Part shown: in pieces, positions 1 through 9,615 of the stretch
How positions within the stretch are numbered: the first letter of the stretch is position 1
Layout of the letters: each line of letters begins with the position of its first letter
Notes under the pieces: model-generated
What the model saw: the letters and a program-made list of their open reading frames with translations, nothing else
What the model was told of the DNA's origin: nothing
The model's database searches: none
Source of the DNA: Siculibacillus lacustris
GTDB lineage: Bacteria > Pseudomonadota > Alphaproteobacteria > Rhizobiales > Ancalomicrobiaceae
Assembly: GCF_004328075.1 (NCBI RefSeq)
Contig: NZ_SJFN01000024.1
Span: 1 to 64,000, forward strand
Length of the DNA: 64,000 nucleotides
Direction of reading: 5' to 3'
Made by a program: the position numbers and the translations under genes

Positions 1-1491
1 GCCCGCGACGCCCTGGTCGCGGCGCCGCCGGCCTTGCGCGACCGCCTCGGCGCGGCGCTGGTCGACGAACCACCGCCGATCCGCCGCGACGGCGGCTTCG
101 TGCGCGCCGGCTTTTCGGCGCCGCTCGACGAGGCGCGCGAGCTCTCCGCCGACAGCCGCCGGCTGATCGCCCGGCTCGAGGCCGACTACGCGCTCGAGAC
201 CGGCATCCGCTCGCTGAAGATCCGCCACAACAACGTCCTCGGCTTCTTCGTCGACACCACGCCGGCCCATGCCGAGAAGCTGCAGACCCCGGCGCTCGCC
301 GGGCGTTTCTTCCATCGCCAGACGCTGGCCGGGGCGGTGCGCTTCGGCACCGTCGAACTGTCCGACCTCGAGGCGCGGATCGCCTCGGCCGGCGAGCGGG
401 CGCTCGGGCTCGAGGGCGAGATCTTCGACGACCTCGCCGCGCAGATCCTCGCCGAGGAATCGGCGATTCGCGCCGCGGCCCAGGCCTTCGCGGTGATCGA
501 CGTCGCCGCCGGGCTCGCCGAACTCGCCGACCGCGAGGCCTGGGTGCGGCCGACGGTCGAGGCCGGTCACGCCTTCCGCATCGTCGGTGGGCGCCATCCG
601 GTGGTCGAGCAGGCGCTGCGCGAGGGGTCGGGCGAGGCCTTCGTCGCCAACGACTGCGATCTCGGTCCGCGCGCCGGCGAGGTCGACGGGCGGCTGACCA
701 TCGTCACCGGCCCCAACATGGGCGGCAAATCGACCTATCTGCGCCAGAACGCGCTGATCGTCCTGCTCGCCCAGATCGGCGCCTTCGTGCCGGCGCGTTC
801 GGCGACGATCGGCGTCGTCGATCGGCTGTTCAGCCGCGTCGGGGCGGCCGACGACCTCGCCCGCGGGCGCTCGACCTTCATGGTCGAGATGGTCGAGACC
901 GCGGCGATCCTCAATCAGGCGGGGCCGGCGGCGCTGGTGATCCTCGACGAGATCGGCCGTGGCACCGCCACCTTCGACGGCCTGTCGATCGCCTGGGCGA
1001 CGATCGAACATCTGGTCGCGGTCAATCGTTGTCGGGCGCTGTTCGCCACCCACTACCACGAGCTGACGCGGCTGGCCGACCGCCTGCCGCGGGTCGCCAA
1101 CGTCACCTCGACGGTGCGCGAATGGAAGGGCGACGTGGTGTTCCTGCACGAGATCGTCGCCGGCGCCGCCGATCGCTCCTACGGCATCCAGGTGGCCCGC
1201 CTCGCGGGCCTGCCGGCCAAGGTGGTGGAGCGGGCGCGCCAAGTGCTGCGGCAGCTCGAGGAACAGGATCGGCGGCGGCCGACCGAAACGACGATCGACG
1301 ATCTGCCGCTGTTCTCGGCCGCCCGGCCGGTGCGGCCCGAGCCGGCGGCGCCGGTCGAAGACCCGCGCCTCGGTCTCCTGACCGCCGAGATCGCGGCGCT
1401 CGCCCCCGACGATCTGACCCCGCGCGAGGCCCTGGACGCGCTCTACCGGCTCAAGGCGCGGGCCGCCGCCATACTGCATTCATCCGACTAG
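1..1491 (+). CDS. mutS: DNA mismatch repair ATPase MutS, 3' part
   Basis: The C-terminal 496 residues of MutS, which recognises mismatched bases and starts mismatch repair. The reading frame is open from base 1, so the mismatch-binding N-terminal domains lie outside the window. Visible are part of the core/lever and clamp domains, then the ABC-type ATPase: Walker A GPNMGGKS at fragment residues 237-244, a signature region with RGRSTF, Walker [10 protein letters not shown], and the FATHYHEL motif. The C-terminal tail ([16 protein letters not shown]) is the usual dimerisation helix. The stop is TAG. No frameshift is seen, so the gene is probably intact upstream. MutS near olsB is a familiar arrangement in Hyphomicrobiales (recalled, not checked). 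Confidence 0.98.
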   Translation, partial: ARDALVAAPPALRDRLGAALVDEPPPIRRDGGFVRAGFSAPLDEARELSADSRRLIARLEADYALETGIRSLKIRHNNVLGFFVDTTPAHAEKLQTPALAGRFFHRQTLAGAVRFGTVELSDLEARIASAGERALGLEGEIFDDLAAQILAEESAIRAAAQAFAVIDVAAGLAELADREAWVRPTVEAGHAFRIVGGRHPVVEQALREGSGEAFVANDCDLGPRAGEVDGRLTIVTGPNMGGKSTYLRQNALIVLLAQIGAFVPARSATIGVVDRLFSRVGAADDLARGRSTFMVEMVETAAILNQAGPAALVILDEIGRGTATFDGLSIAWATIEHLVAVNRCRALFATHYHELTRLADRLPRVANVTSTVREWKGDVVFLHEIVAGAADRSYGIQVARLAGLPAKVVERARQVLRQLEEQDRRRPTETTIDDLPLFSAARPVRPEPAAPVEDPRLGLLTAEIAALAPDDLTPREALDALYRLKARAAAILHSSD

Positions 1492-1554
1492 GGGATCGTC
1501 GACCCGGCAAACGGCGGCCGACGATGCTCGAGTCTCGTTCGGTGGGGGTTGTCG

Positions 1555-2298
1555 ATGGATCGATTCTTCCGTTTCGGCCTCATCGTCCTGGCGACCGCTT
1601 CGCTGCTGGTCGGCCGCGCTCAGGGCGGCAACGTCGCCGCCCCCGTCGAACGACACGGATCGCGGATCGCTTGCCTCGATCTGATGCGCACCAAGGACAT
1701 CGAGGGAGAGAATTTCCAGGCCGACGAAGCGGCTTGTTTCGCGACCGGCGAAGGTCTCCTGAAGCGGACGGGCGATGATCTCGAAATTCGCATCGCCGGT
1801 TCTGCGCCGTTGGTGCTGAAGGGCGACCTCGCGGCGTGTGACGCCGGCGACGAGGCGCTCTGCCGGTTCGCGAGCGTCGATTGCTTCGACCCGATTCGCC
1901 GATTCGTGATCGTGAACGTCGGCTACTACGAAATGCAGAACTACGAATTCATAAATCTCGATGATGGAAGCAGAACAACAATCTACGAAAGACCTGAATT
2001 TTCACCGGCCGGAGATCAATTCATCGTCATAAGCCGAGACATTATGAATGAACGCCCTGTCGATCTCGCAGTGTTTCAAATCGAAGGCGGGCATGTGAAA
2101 GAAGTCTTCGAATACAATAGTTCTGACTTCACACCGCCACGCGATGAAACCTGGTCTCTCATGTCCTGGCTGGACGAAGACCACATTGCGCTCTCCGTCG
2201 CGCCGAGCAACCCGATGGCCGATCCGGGCGAGAGCGTAGCCGTGGATCTCGTGAAGGATGCGGACGGCGAATGGCGTCTGCAAGACTGGCCGCGATGA
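1555..2298 (+). CDS. Secreted protein of unknown function
   Basis: A 247-residue protein I do not recognise. Start ATG 1555 is preferred over TTG 1549 because a GGTGGGGG tract (1541-1548) precedes it at good spacing. The N-terminus (MDRFFRFGLIVLATASLLVG) is a plausible Sec signal peptide, with cleavage near AQG at residues 22-24. The rest is soluble, acidic, and has several Cys residues that could form periplasmic disulfides. Base composition changes inside the gene: the first third is GC-rich like its neighbours, while about 1910-2130 is clearly richer in A and T. That suggests recombination or a recently acquired segment. It stands alone between mutS and the oppositely oriented olsB. Confidence 0.7.
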   Translation: MDRFFRFGLIVLATASLLVGRAQGGNVAAPVERHGSRIACLDLMRTKDIEGENFQADEAACFATGEGLLKRTGDDLEIRIAGSAPLVLKGDLAACDAGDEALCRFASVDCFDPIRRFVIVNVGYYEMQNYEFINLDDGSRTTIYERPEFSPAGDQFIVISRDIMNERPVDLAVFQIEGGHVKEVFEYNSSDFTPPRDETWSLMSWLDEDHIALSVAPSNPMADPGESVAVDLVKDADGEWRLQDWPR

Positions 2299-2332
2299 GC
2301 GAGGGCGACCGCCTGCCGCCACAAAGACGGCC

Positions 2333-3286
2333 TCAGCTCGCCCGGCGGCCGGCGTCGGCGCCGTAGAAGGCGATGTAGCGCTCGGAGATGTTGGCGACCG
2401 GCATGACGATGCAGACGTCGGTAGTGCCGAACTGGTGGTCGACCACCGCGCCGTCGCCGATGTAGGCACCCAGCCGCAGGTAGCCCTTGATCAGCGGCGG
2501 CAGTGCCTGGATCGCCGCGCGGGCGTCGACCGCCTCGCGGCTCAGCCGGTTCATGTCGGTGAAACGGTGCGGCAGGGCGCGGACCCGCCAGCCTTCGGGG
2601 GCCGGGCAGTTGTGGTGGAGGAAGGACAGCGGCAGGGCGAGGCGGCGCGGGTCGGTGCCCTCGAGGCTGGCGCAGCCGATCATCACGTCGATGCGGTGGC
2701 GCAGCACATAGGCCCAGATACCCTGCCACAGCAGCTCGACGGTGCGCTTGCCGCGATAGGCGGGCAACACGCAGGAGCGGCCGAGTTCGAGGAACTCCAG
2801 GCCGGGCTTGGAATCGATCAGCGGCTGGAGGTCGTATTCGCCGGCGGTGTAGAAACCGTCGTGGCGTTCGGCGACCGACTGGCGCAGCACCCGGTAGGTG
2901 CCGACGATGCGCGGGCGGGTCTTGCCGAAGGGCTTCACTTCCGGATTGGCGTGGTCGATCACCAGGATGTGGTCGCAGATCGCGTCCCAGGCGTCGGCGT
3001 CGCGCCGGGTCATCAGGGTGCGGGCGTCGGCGATCGCCGACATCTCCTCGTAGAACACCCGGTAGCGCAGCTCCTGGGCGCGCTTGACCTCGCCGACGGT
3101 GCGGGCGAGGCGGACCTCGAGCGAGCCGATGCGGCCGAGGCTGGCGTCGAGCGAGGAGCCGACCAGACGGCCGACCGGCATCGGAACGCCGATGCCGGGC
3201 AGCACGTTGATGCGGCCGGTGGGAAGGTGGCGCTGCGGCACGAAGCGGCCGAACAGACGACGGGGCGACAGAGCAGCGTTGGCCAT
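2333..3286 (-). CDS. olsB: L-ornithine N-alpha-acyltransferase (OlsB-type GNAT)
   Basis: A 317-residue acyltransferase of the OlsB family, formerly called putative hemolysin (COG3176). It moves a 3-hydroxyacyl group from acyl carrier protein to ornithine, making lyso-ornithine lipid, a phosphorus-free membrane lipid. Family traits seen are ELRYRVFYEEM, then D-HILVID, the IVGTYRVLR strand, and the ELGRSCVLPAYRGKRTVELLW acyl-CoA/ACP-binding segment, followed by IGCASLEGTDP. The start is ATG 3286; an in-frame GTG at 3310 is possible but adds only eight residues. No olsA is in the window. The gene is monocistronic and convergent with the secreted unknown. Confidence 0.88.
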   Translation of the reverse strand: MANAALSPRRLFGRFVPQRHLPTGRINVLPGIGVPMPVGRLVGSSLDASLGRIGSLEVRLARTVGEVKRAQELRYRVFYEEMSAIADARTLMTRRDADAWDAICDHILVIDHANPEVKPFGKTRPRIVGTYRVLRQSVAERHDGFYTAGEYDLQPLIDSKPGLEFLELGRSCVLPAYRGKRTVELLWQGIWAYVLRHRIDVMIGCASLEGTDPRRLALPLSFLHHNCPAPEGWRVRALPHRFTDMNRLSREAVDARAAIQALPPLIKGYLRLGAYIGDGAVVDHQFGTTDVCIVMPVANISERYIAFYGADAGRRAS

Positions 3287-3568
3287 GGACTTCTCGGACC
3301 TCGTTCCCACTCGTGTGGCCGGTCGTTCGAGCCCCGAAGGTGCGGGAGACCCCGCGACGGCGACTCGAAGTCGGCTCCGAACGTCCCTTCGTCAGATCAC
3401 GCTCCGCTGACAAGTCCATGACACGAAGACGACGGGAATGTGACGAAGTGACACCCGGCCGCCGCGCCGCCGCGACCTTCGACCAAAGAGGGGCAAAACC
3501 CCGGCTCGGCGCCGGCGAAGGGGGCGGAGGGATCGATTCGCTGGCGTGAAGACGCGGTTGCGGGCGAA

Positions 3569-5338
3569 TCAGCCGGCGGCGGAGCGATCCGCGGCCGGTG
3601 GAGCGGCGGAGCGCGGGACCGCGGCGAGCAGGGCGGCGAGGCGGTCGCGATCGATCGGCTTGACCAGGGTGGCGTCGGCGCCGCAGGCCACGGCCCGGGC
3701 GGCGGCGGCCGGGGTGGCGTCGGCGGTGACCGCGACCACGAAGGGCGTGGCGCCGCCGTCGCGGGCGCGCAGGGCACGAATGGTGGCGAAGCCGTCCATG
3801 CCGGGCATGTGCAGGTCCATCAGCACCACCGCGAAGGGCCGGCCGGCGGCCTCGGCGGCGGCGATCTCGGCGAGGGCGGACGGACCGTCGGCGGCGACGC
3901 GGGCACGATGGCCGAGATGGTCGAGCAGGGCGCGGCCGAGCAGGGCGTTGATCTCGTTGTCGTCGACCAGCAGCACGTCGTGGATTCGGCCGGCCGGAGC
4001 GGCGGCGATCGGGGCGGCGGCGGCTTCGCTCGCGGTCGCGCCGTCGAGCACGCGGACCAGCGAGGCGACGCGGATCGGTCGGACCAGGTGGCCGTCGAAG
4101 CCGGCGACCTTCAGCCGCTCGAGGTTGTCGCGATCGGCGGGGGCGATCAACACCACGGCGCGCGGCACTGCGGCGAGATGGGCGCGAGCGCGGACGAGGG
4201 CGTCGGCGGCATCGGCGCCGGGGCGATGATCGATCAGCACCACGTCGAAGGGTTCGTCCGGGGCGAGGCAGTCGGGGCTCGCGGCGAGCGTGGCGCCGGC
4301 GCCGAGCGCATGCAGGCGGCGCAGCAGCAGCGGCGGCTCGATCCGGCCCTGGGCGAGGATCAGCACGCGGCGCCCGGCCAGCGGGCGCAGCAGCGGTGGC
4401 GACGGTTCTGCGGCGGCGAGCGCCAGATCGAAGGCGAAACAGGCGCCGGCCCCGAGCCGGCTGTCGAGGCGGATCTCGCCGCCCAGGCGCTCGACGATGG
4501 CGCGGGCGATGGCGAGGCCGAGGCCGGAACCACCGCGGTCGCCGGCGGGTTCGGCGACGCGCTCGAATTCGGCGAAGATGCGTTCGGCGTCGGCCGGGGC
4601 GATGCCGATGCCGGTGTCGCGGATGCGGAAGGCGATGCGGCCGCGCGGCGCCGGTTCGACCTCGACGGCGACGCCGCCTTCTTGGGTGAACTTGACGGCG
4701 TTGCCGCCGAGATTGAGCAGAACCTGGCGCAACAGCAGGGGGTCGGCGACGACGCGGACGGGCAGGCCGGGGGCGACGAAGGCGGCGAGCTCGAGGCCCT
4801 TGGCATGGGCCCGCGGCGCCAGCAACTCGACGACGTCCTCGACCAGGGCGTCGAGGGCGACCGCTTCGGGCGGATGGGCGTCGCGACCGGCCTCGAGGCG
4901 GCCGAGATCGAGCACGTCGTCGACCAGCCCGAGCAGGGCGGTGCCGGAGCGCCGCATCGCGCCGACATAGGCCTGTTGTTCGGGGGTCAGGCCGGTACGG
5001 GCGAGGAGATCGGTGAAACCCAGGATGCCGTTCAAGGGGGTGCGCAACTCGTGGGCGGCGACGGCGATGCGGCGGGCGGCAGCGGGATCGTCCGCCTGGC
5101 CGACCGGGATCGCGGCGACGGTTGCCGGGCGGCGCAGCGCCACGGCGAGGCCGACGGCGCAGGCGCCGATCAGCGCGGCGGCGGCGAGGCGACCGATCTC
5201 GCCCTCGATCCCGAGGACGCAGATGCCGGCGGCGGCGAGGCCGATCCCCGCGGCGCCGACGACCCGCAGCCGATGGGCGCGGCGCGCGGGGTCGCGGCCG
5301 AGGTCGACGGGGGGGACGGGTTCGGGCGCTGCGGCCAT
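3569..5338 (-). CDS. Hybrid sensor histidine kinase with two receiver-like domains
   Basis: A 589-residue inner-membrane signalling protein. Two hydrophobic segments (about 27-45 and 51-69) form a short hairpin with almost no periplasmic loop, so the stimulus may be intramembrane or cytoplasmic. HisKA follows with AAHELRTP (phospho-acceptor His96), then HATPase_c with N box LGGNAVKFT (210-218), DTGIGIAPAD and GSGLGLAI. The first receiver-like region (about 321-435) has lost the acidic pair and its conserved Lys is replaced (LVRP), so it is probably a pseudo-receiver. The second (about 452-575) is complete, with DD459-460, Asp508 and Lys560. There is no HPt domain or output regulator next to it, so the partner is encoded elsewhere. 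Its stimulus is unknown. Confidence 0.92.
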   Translation of the reverse strand: MAAAPEPVPPVDLGRDPARRAHRLRVVGAAGIGLAAAGICVLGIEGEIGRLAAAALIGACAVGLAVALRRPATVAAIPVGQADDPAAARRIAVAAHELRTPLNGILGFTDLLARTGLTPEQQAYVGAMRRSGTALLGLVDDVLDLGRLEAGRDAHPPEAVALDALVEDVVELLAPRAHAKGLELAAFVAPGLPVRVVADPLLLRQVLLNLGGNAVKFTQEGGVAVEVEPAPRGRIAFRIRDTGIGIAPADAERIFAEFERVAEPAGDRGGSGLGLAIARAIVERLGGEIRLDSRLGAGACFAFDLALAAAEPSPPLLRPLAGRRVLILAQGRIEPPLLLRRLHALGAGATLAASPDCLAPDEPFDVVLIDHRPGADAADALVRARAHLAAVPRAVVLIAPADRDNLERLKVAGFDGHLVRPIRVASLVRVLDGATASEAAAAPIAAAPAGRIHDVLLVDDNEINALLGRALLDHLGHRARVAADGPSALAEIAAAEAAGRPFAVVLMDLHMPGMDGFATIRALRARDGGATPFVVAVTADATPAAAARAVACGADATLVKPIDRDRLAALLAAVPRSAAPPAADRSAAG

Positions 5339-5548
5339 CGGGGCTCACGAAGACGGGGGCGGGCCGGTCCGATGCGGACGACCCGGGCGATCGGCGGCCG
5401 TGGGAGACGGCGCCCGACACCGCTCTCCTTGTACCGCGCCGGGAGTTGCGAAAGATTTTACGAAACCCGATCGGCGGGAGGGATCGGCGCGCCGGAGATC
5501 GCACCCGTTGCGACCTCGGGCGACCGGAAAGGCCGCGGCGACCGCCGC

Positions 5549-7078
5549 TCAGGCGGCCTGCGACAGCGGGTCGGCGCCGCGGGCGCCGAGGGCTTCGGCG
5601 AGGTGGATGCGGCCGACGGTCGGGCGGTCGTCGAGATCGGCCAGCGTGCGGGCGACCTTGAGGACGCGGTGATAGGCGCGGGCCGACAGGCGCATGGCGG
5701 TGGCCGCGGCGGCGAGCAGATCGGCACCGGCGGCATCGGGCCGTGCCACCTCCTCGACCAGGGCCGCCGGCATGTCGGCGTTGGTGCGCACCCCGTCGAG
5801 GCCGAGGGCGGCGAAGCGGCGGCGCTGGACCAGTCGAGCGCGCGCCACCCGGGCGGCGACCTCGGCCGAGCCTTCGGTCGGCGGCGGCAGGATCAGATCC
5901 TGGGCGGAGACGGCGGCGACCTCGATGCGCAGATCGATGCGGTCGAGCAGCGGGCCGGACAGGCGGGCCTGATATTCGTCGGCGCAGCGGCGGCCGCGGC
6001 GACAGACGAAGCCGGGCGTGCCGGCATGGCCGCAGCGACAGGGGTTCATCGCGGCGATCAGCTGGATGCGGGCCGGGTAGCTGACCCGATGGTTGGCGCG
6101 GGCGATCACCACCTCGCCGCTCTCCAGCGGCTGGCGCAGCGAATCGAGCACCTGGGGCACGAATTCCGGCAGCTCGTCGAGGAACAGCACGCCATTGTGG
6201 GCGAGCGAGACCTCGCCGGGGCGGGCGCGCAGGCCGCCGCCGACCAGCGCCGCCATCGAGGCGGAATGGTGCGGGCTGCGGAACGGCCGCCGATCGGACA
6301 GCTTGCCGTCGGCGAGCTCGCCGGCGATCGAGGCGATCATCGAGACTTCGAGCAGTTCGCGCGGCTCGAGCGGCGGCAGGATCGACGGCAGGCGGGCGGC
6401 GAGCATCGACTTGCCGGAGCCGGGCGGGCCGACCATCAGGAGGTGGTGGCCGCCGGCGGCGGCGATCTCCAGAGCGCGCTTGGCGGTCTCCTGGCCCTTG
6501 ACGTCGCGCAGATCGGGCAGGCCGGCGACCGCCTCGCGGATCTTCGGGGTCGGCCGGGCGACGACCTGGGTGCCCTTGAAGTGGTTGGCGAGCTGGACGA
6601 GGCTGCGGCCGGCGACGATGGCGAGGTCGGGGCTGGCCCAGGCGGCCTCCGAGCCGGAATCGGCGGGGCAGATCAGGCCCTTGTCGAGGGCGGCGGCGGC
6701 GACCGCGGCGGGCAGCACGCCGGCGACCGCGGCGATGGTGCCGTCGAGCGACAATTCGCCGAGCGCGACATAGTCGAGCAACTGGTCGCCGGGCATGGCG
6801 CCGATCGCCGCGAGGATGGCGAGCGCGATCGGCAGATCGTAGTGGCTGCCCTCCTTGGGCAGGTCGGCCGGCGCCAGATTGACGGTGATCCGCCGCTGCG
6901 GCAGGGCGAGGCCGGCGGCGAACAGCGCGGCGCGGATCCGCTCGCGGCTCTCGCCGACCGTCTTGTCGGGCAGGCCGACCACCGCGAAGACCGGGTTGCC
7001 GGCGGTGATCTGCACCTGCACGTCGACGGGGACCGCTTCGATCCCCTGAAACGCGACCGTCGTCACCCGCGCCACCAT
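5549..7078 (-). CDS. comM: YifB/ComM family Mg-chelatase-like AAA+ ATPase
   Basis: A 509-residue ComM/YifB protein. In naturally transformable bacteria ComM is a hexameric helicase that drives branch migration during integration of incoming DNA. The order seen is an N-terminal ChlI-like (Lon-protease fold) domain, AAA+ with Walker A GPPGSGKS (217-224), Walker B GVLFLDELPEF, a zinc-ribbon-like insertion with four Cys (NPCRCGH ... CRRGRRC), and a C-terminal helical lid. ATG 7078 is chosen over the upstream in-frame codon at 7111 because GAGG sits six bases before it. A promoter-like sequence and repeated TTGCA motifs precede it. Many non-competent bacteria keep this gene, so it does not show competence. 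Confidence 0.93.
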   Translation of the reverse strand: MVARVTTVAFQGIEAVPVDVQVQITAGNPVFAVVGLPDKTVGESRERIRAALFAAGLALPQRRITVNLAPADLPKEGSHYDLPIALAILAAIGAMPGDQLLDYVALGELSLDGTIAAVAGVLPAAVAAAALDKGLICPADSGSEAAWASPDLAIVAGRSLVQLANHFKGTQVVARPTPKIREAVAGLPDLRDVKGQETAKRALEIAAAGGHHLLMVGPPGSGKSMLAARLPSILPPLEPRELLEVSMIASIAGELADGKLSDRRPFRSPHHSASMAALVGGGLRARPGEVSLAHNGVLFLDELPEFVPQVLDSLRQPLESGEVVIARANHRVSYPARIQLIAAMNPCRCGHAGTPGFVCRRGRRCADEYQARLSGPLLDRIDLRIEVAAVSAQDLILPPPTEGSAEVAARVARARLVQRRRFAALGLDGVRTNADMPAALVEEVARPDAAGADLLAAAATAMRLSARAYHRVLKVARTLADLDDRPTVGRIHLAEALGARGADPLSQAA

Positions 7079-7106
7079 GTTCGCCTCGATCGTCGATGGA
7101 CGCTCG

Positions 7107-7135
7107 ATCATGGAACATTAAGGGAACAATTGCAA
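7107..7135 (-). promoter_or_regulatory. Candidate sigma-70 promoter of comM
   Basis: On the minus strand, TTGCAA (7135-7130) is followed after exactly 17 bases by CATGAT (7112-7107). Four of six bases match each consensus hexamer. It lies about 30 bases upstream of the comM ATG. Judged by eye only. Confidence 0.45.
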
Positions 7136-7152
7136 CCTGGATTCTCGAAACC

Positions 7153-7171
7153 GGTTGCATCGGGTTGCATC
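7153..7171. repeat. Tandem GGTTGCATC repeat upstream of comM
   Basis: GGTTGCATC occurs at 7153-7161 and 7163-7171, exactly 10 bp apart, and a related inverted copy (TTGCAACC) lies at 7130-7137 on the comM -35 region. One-turn spacing on the same helix face suggests a protein-binding site. The regulator is unknown. Confidence 0.4.
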
Positions 7172-7199
7172 ACCGCGAACGGGGCGGGAACGCCGGCGC

Positions 7200-8147
7200 T
7201 CAGTCGGTGGTGCGGATCAGATCGGCGCGGGTGACCACGTCGAAGCCGACATAGACGATCTCCGGCGCCGGACGGCCGTGGGCGAGGGCGTCGAGGGTGT
7301 CGACGATGCGCGCGCCCATGTCGCCGGGGCGCTGGCCGACCAGGACGTGGCCGAGGCCGTCGCGCACCAATCGGCGCTCGACCGGCAGGGCGTCGGCGAC
7401 CACCACCACGGTGCGGGCGCGGTCGAAGCGCTCCTTGTGGCGGCGGGCGATCTCGCGCCAAGCGTCCTCGGCGAGGAACGGCCAGGCGCCGACCGAGATC
7501 ACCGCGTCGAGATCGGGATGGTCGAGGAGCAGGCGATCGACCAGACCGGCGGCCTCGCGGGCCTCGCCGGTGGTGGCGACCGGCGAGCCGGCGATCTCGG
7601 TCCAGCCGCTGCCGAGGGCGTCGCGCACCCCCTCGACCCGGTCGGCGAGGCTCGGAGTTGTGGCGGCGCCGGTCAGCACCGCGAAGCGGCCGCCGGCCGG
7701 CTTCCACCGTCGCAGCGAGGCGCCGAGCGCCCGGCCGAAATCGCGGGCGTTGGTGCCGATGAAGCTACGGCGCAGCTCCCCGGGCAGGTCGGCGTCGAAG
7801 GCGACCACCGGAATGCCGGCGGCGCGGGCCGCGGTGAGCGCCGGTCCCACCTCGGAGATCAGGGCCGGCGAGACGGCGAGCCCGTCGATCTTGTCGGCGA
7901 CCAACGCGGCGACGATCTCGCCCTGATTGCGCTTCTCCTCGCCGCCGGGGCCGAACAACACGCAGGTGATGCCGCCGCGAGCGACGGCGCGGGCCCGGCA
8001 GCCCTCGCCGACCGCATCGTAGAAGGCATTGCCGGCGACCGGCGCGACCACCGCGAAACGGGTCTCGGCCGAAGCCGCACCGGCGAAGAGGGCGAGAGCG
8101 AAGCCGATCGCGGCCGTCGCCGACCACCGGACGTCACGCGCTGCCAT
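7200..8147 (-). CDS. Periplasmic sugar-binding-type (Peripla_BP_4) protein
   Basis: A 315-residue exported binding protein of the ribose/galactose-binding class. A signal peptide is clear, with cleavage after ASA at residue 27. The mature part begins TRFAVVAPVAGNAFYDAVGEGC, as in family members, with the second strand IDGLAVSP, then GIPVVAFDAD and the hinge regions. ATG 8147 follows GAGGGG. The odd point is context: no permease or ATPase gene is adjacent, and it sits between gshB and comM. It may be a stand-alone sensor-type binding protein or may feed a transporter encoded elsewhere. The ligand cannot be deduced. Confidence 0.85.
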   Translation of the reverse strand: MAARDVRWSATAAIGFALALFAGAASAETRFAVVAPVAGNAFYDAVGEGCRARAVARGGITCVLFGPGGEEKRNQGEIVAALVADKIDGLAVSPALISEVGPALTAARAAGIPVVAFDADLPGELRRSFIGTNARDFGRALGASLRRWKPAGGRFAVLTGAATTPSLADRVEGVRDALGSGWTEIAGSPVATTGEAREAAGLVDRLLLDHPDLDAVISVGAWPFLAEDAWREIARRHKERFDRARTVVVVADALPVERRLVRDGLGHVLVGQRPGDMGARIVDTLDALAHGRPAPEIVYVGFDVVTRADLIRTTD

Positions 8148-8176
8148 GGTCCCCTCCCCGGTCGGTCGAGCCTGCA

Positions 8177-9133
8177 TCAGCCGGCGCGGGTCGCGGCGAT
8201 CTTGGCCTCGATGGCGTCCCAGATCACCGCGGCGACGTCGGGACCGCCGAGGCGGCGGATGGCGCGGATGCCGGTCGGCGAGGTGACGTTGATCTCGGTG
8301 AGGAAGTCGCCGATCACGTCGATGCCGACGAACAGCAGGCCGCGGGCCCGCAGGGCCGGGCCGATCCGCTCGCAGATCTCGCGTTCGCGCGGGGTCAGGT
8401 CGGTGGCCGCCGCCTGACCGCCGCGCACCATGTTGGAGCGCAGATCGTCGGCGGCCGGCACCCGGTTGACCGCGCCGGCGAAGACGCCGTCGACCAGGAT
8501 GATGCGCTTGTCGCCCTCGCGCACCTCCGGCAGGTAGCGCTGGATCACCCAGGGCTCGCGCCAGGTGGTCGAGAACATGTCCATCAGCGAGCCGAAGTTC
8601 TCGTCCTCGGAGCGCACCCGGAACACCGCGGCGCCGCCGTGGCCGTAGAGCGGCTTCATCACGATGTCGCGCTGCTCGGCGCGGAAGGCGCGGATCTCGT
8701 CGGCATCGCGGGAGATCAGGGTCGGCGGCATCAGGTCGGGGAATTCGGTGACGAAGATCTTCTCGGGCGCGTTGCGGACCTGGGCCGGATCGTTGACCAC
8801 CAGGGTCTTGGGATGGATCCGCTCGAGCAGATGAGTGGTCGTCACATAATTGAGGTCGAAGGGCGGGTCCTGGCGCAGCAGCACCGCATCGAAGCGCGTC
8901 AGATCGACCCGCTCGCGGGCACCGAGAGTGAAGTGATCGCCGGCGACGTCGCGCACCGTCAGGGTCTCGACCGCGGCGAAGACCCGGCCGCCGGCCAGCG
9001 CCAGCCGATCGGGGGTGTAATGCCACAGGCGGTGGCCGCGGGCCTGAGCCTCGAGCAGCAGGGCGAAGGTCGAATCCCCGGCGACGCGGATCGAGGCGAT
9101 GTGGTCCATCTGAACGGCGACGGCGAGCGACAT
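8177..9133 (-). CDS. gshB: Glutathione synthetase
   Basis: A 318-residue cytoplasmic ATP-grasp ligase that joins gamma-glutamylcysteine and glycine, the second step of glutathione synthesis. The start [15 protein letters not shown] is typical. Other family signatures are the N-terminal domain with [14 protein letters not shown], the ATP-grasp loop [16 protein letters not shown], the [16 protein letters not shown] strand, and the metal-binding [13 protein letters not shown] near the C-terminus. Length matches the family. The neighbouring binding-protein gene starts 29 bases downstream, so the two may be cotranscribed. gshA is not in the window. Confidence 0.97.
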   Translation of the reverse strand: MSLAVAVQMDHIASIRVAGDSTFALLLEAQARGHRLWHYTPDRLALAGGRVFAAVETLTVRDVAGDHFTLGARERVDLTRFDAVLLRQDPPFDLNYVTTTHLLERIHPKTLVVNDPAQVRNAPEKIFVTEFPDLMPPTLISRDADEIRAFRAEQRDIVMKPLYGHGGAAVFRVRSEDENFGSLMDMFSTTWREPWVIQRYLPEVREGDKRIILVDGVFAGAVNRVPAADDLRSNMVRGGQAAATDLTPREREICERIGPALRARGLLFVGIDVIGDFLTEINVTSPTGIRAIRRLGGPDVAAVIWDAIEAKIAATRAG

Positions 9134-9210
9134 GACCGATCCTTCGGGTTGTTGAGCGCCCGTTCTATCCCGGGATGCCGGAGCCGACAACGGGGCCGGA
9201 GCGCAGCCGC

Positions 9211-9615
9211 TCAGCGCCGGGCGGCGAAGGGCAGATCGAGGTCGTCGCCGCGGAAGGCGTCGCGGCGATGAATCGGCCAGCGGCCGGGCACCACCAGCAC
9301 CACGTCGAAGCGGCGATCGCAGTCGGCCCAGCGCGGATGGCGGGCGACCCAGACGTCGGCGGCGGCGAGGATGCGGGCGCGGCTGCGGGCGGTCACCGCA
9401 TCGAGCGCCGCTTCGGGCGTCGCCCGCGCCTTGACCTCGACGAACACCAGGGTGCGGCCGCGCCGGGCGATCAGATCGATCTCGCCGGCCGGGCAGCGGA
9501 AACGTCGTTCGAGGATGGCATGGGCCTTCAGCCGCAGGGCCCAGGCCGCCCAGGTCTCGGCGGCGAGGCCGTGGGCTTCGGCGCGACGCCGCTCGGAGGC
9601 GTCGCGGCGGGTCAC
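9211..9615 (-). CDS. YraN family (UPF0102) putative endonuclease-fold protein
   Basis: A 134-residue member of the UPF0102/YraN family, which has a restriction-endonuclease-like fold related to archaeal Holliday-junction resolvases but no settled function. The core motif [24 protein letters not shown] (described here as its E-ID and EVK elements) is present near residues 41-64 with the acidic and Lys residues expected of the fold. It starts at GTG 9615, which overlaps the rsmI stop in a GTGA junction, so translation is probably coupled. The rsmI-yraN pairing is widely conserved. Confidence 0.9.
   Translation of the reverse strand: MTRRDASERRRAEAHGLAAETWAAWALRLKAHAILERRFRCPAGEIDLIARRGRTLVFVEVKARATPEAALDAVTARSRARILAAADVWVARHPRWADCDRRFDVVLVVPGRWPIHRRDAFRGDDLDLPFAARR

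Noticed and set aside
2076-7160. A 1694-codon open frame on the minus strand.
   Set aside because: It is a shadow of olsB, the histidine kinase and comM in other frames, with a Pro/Arg-rich composition typical of antisense reading in GC-rich DNA.
3809-7234. An 1141-codon open frame on the plus strand.
   Set aside because: Antisense to the histidine kinase and comM, which have clear family motifs; the frame is Gly/Ala/Asp-rich with no recognisable domain.
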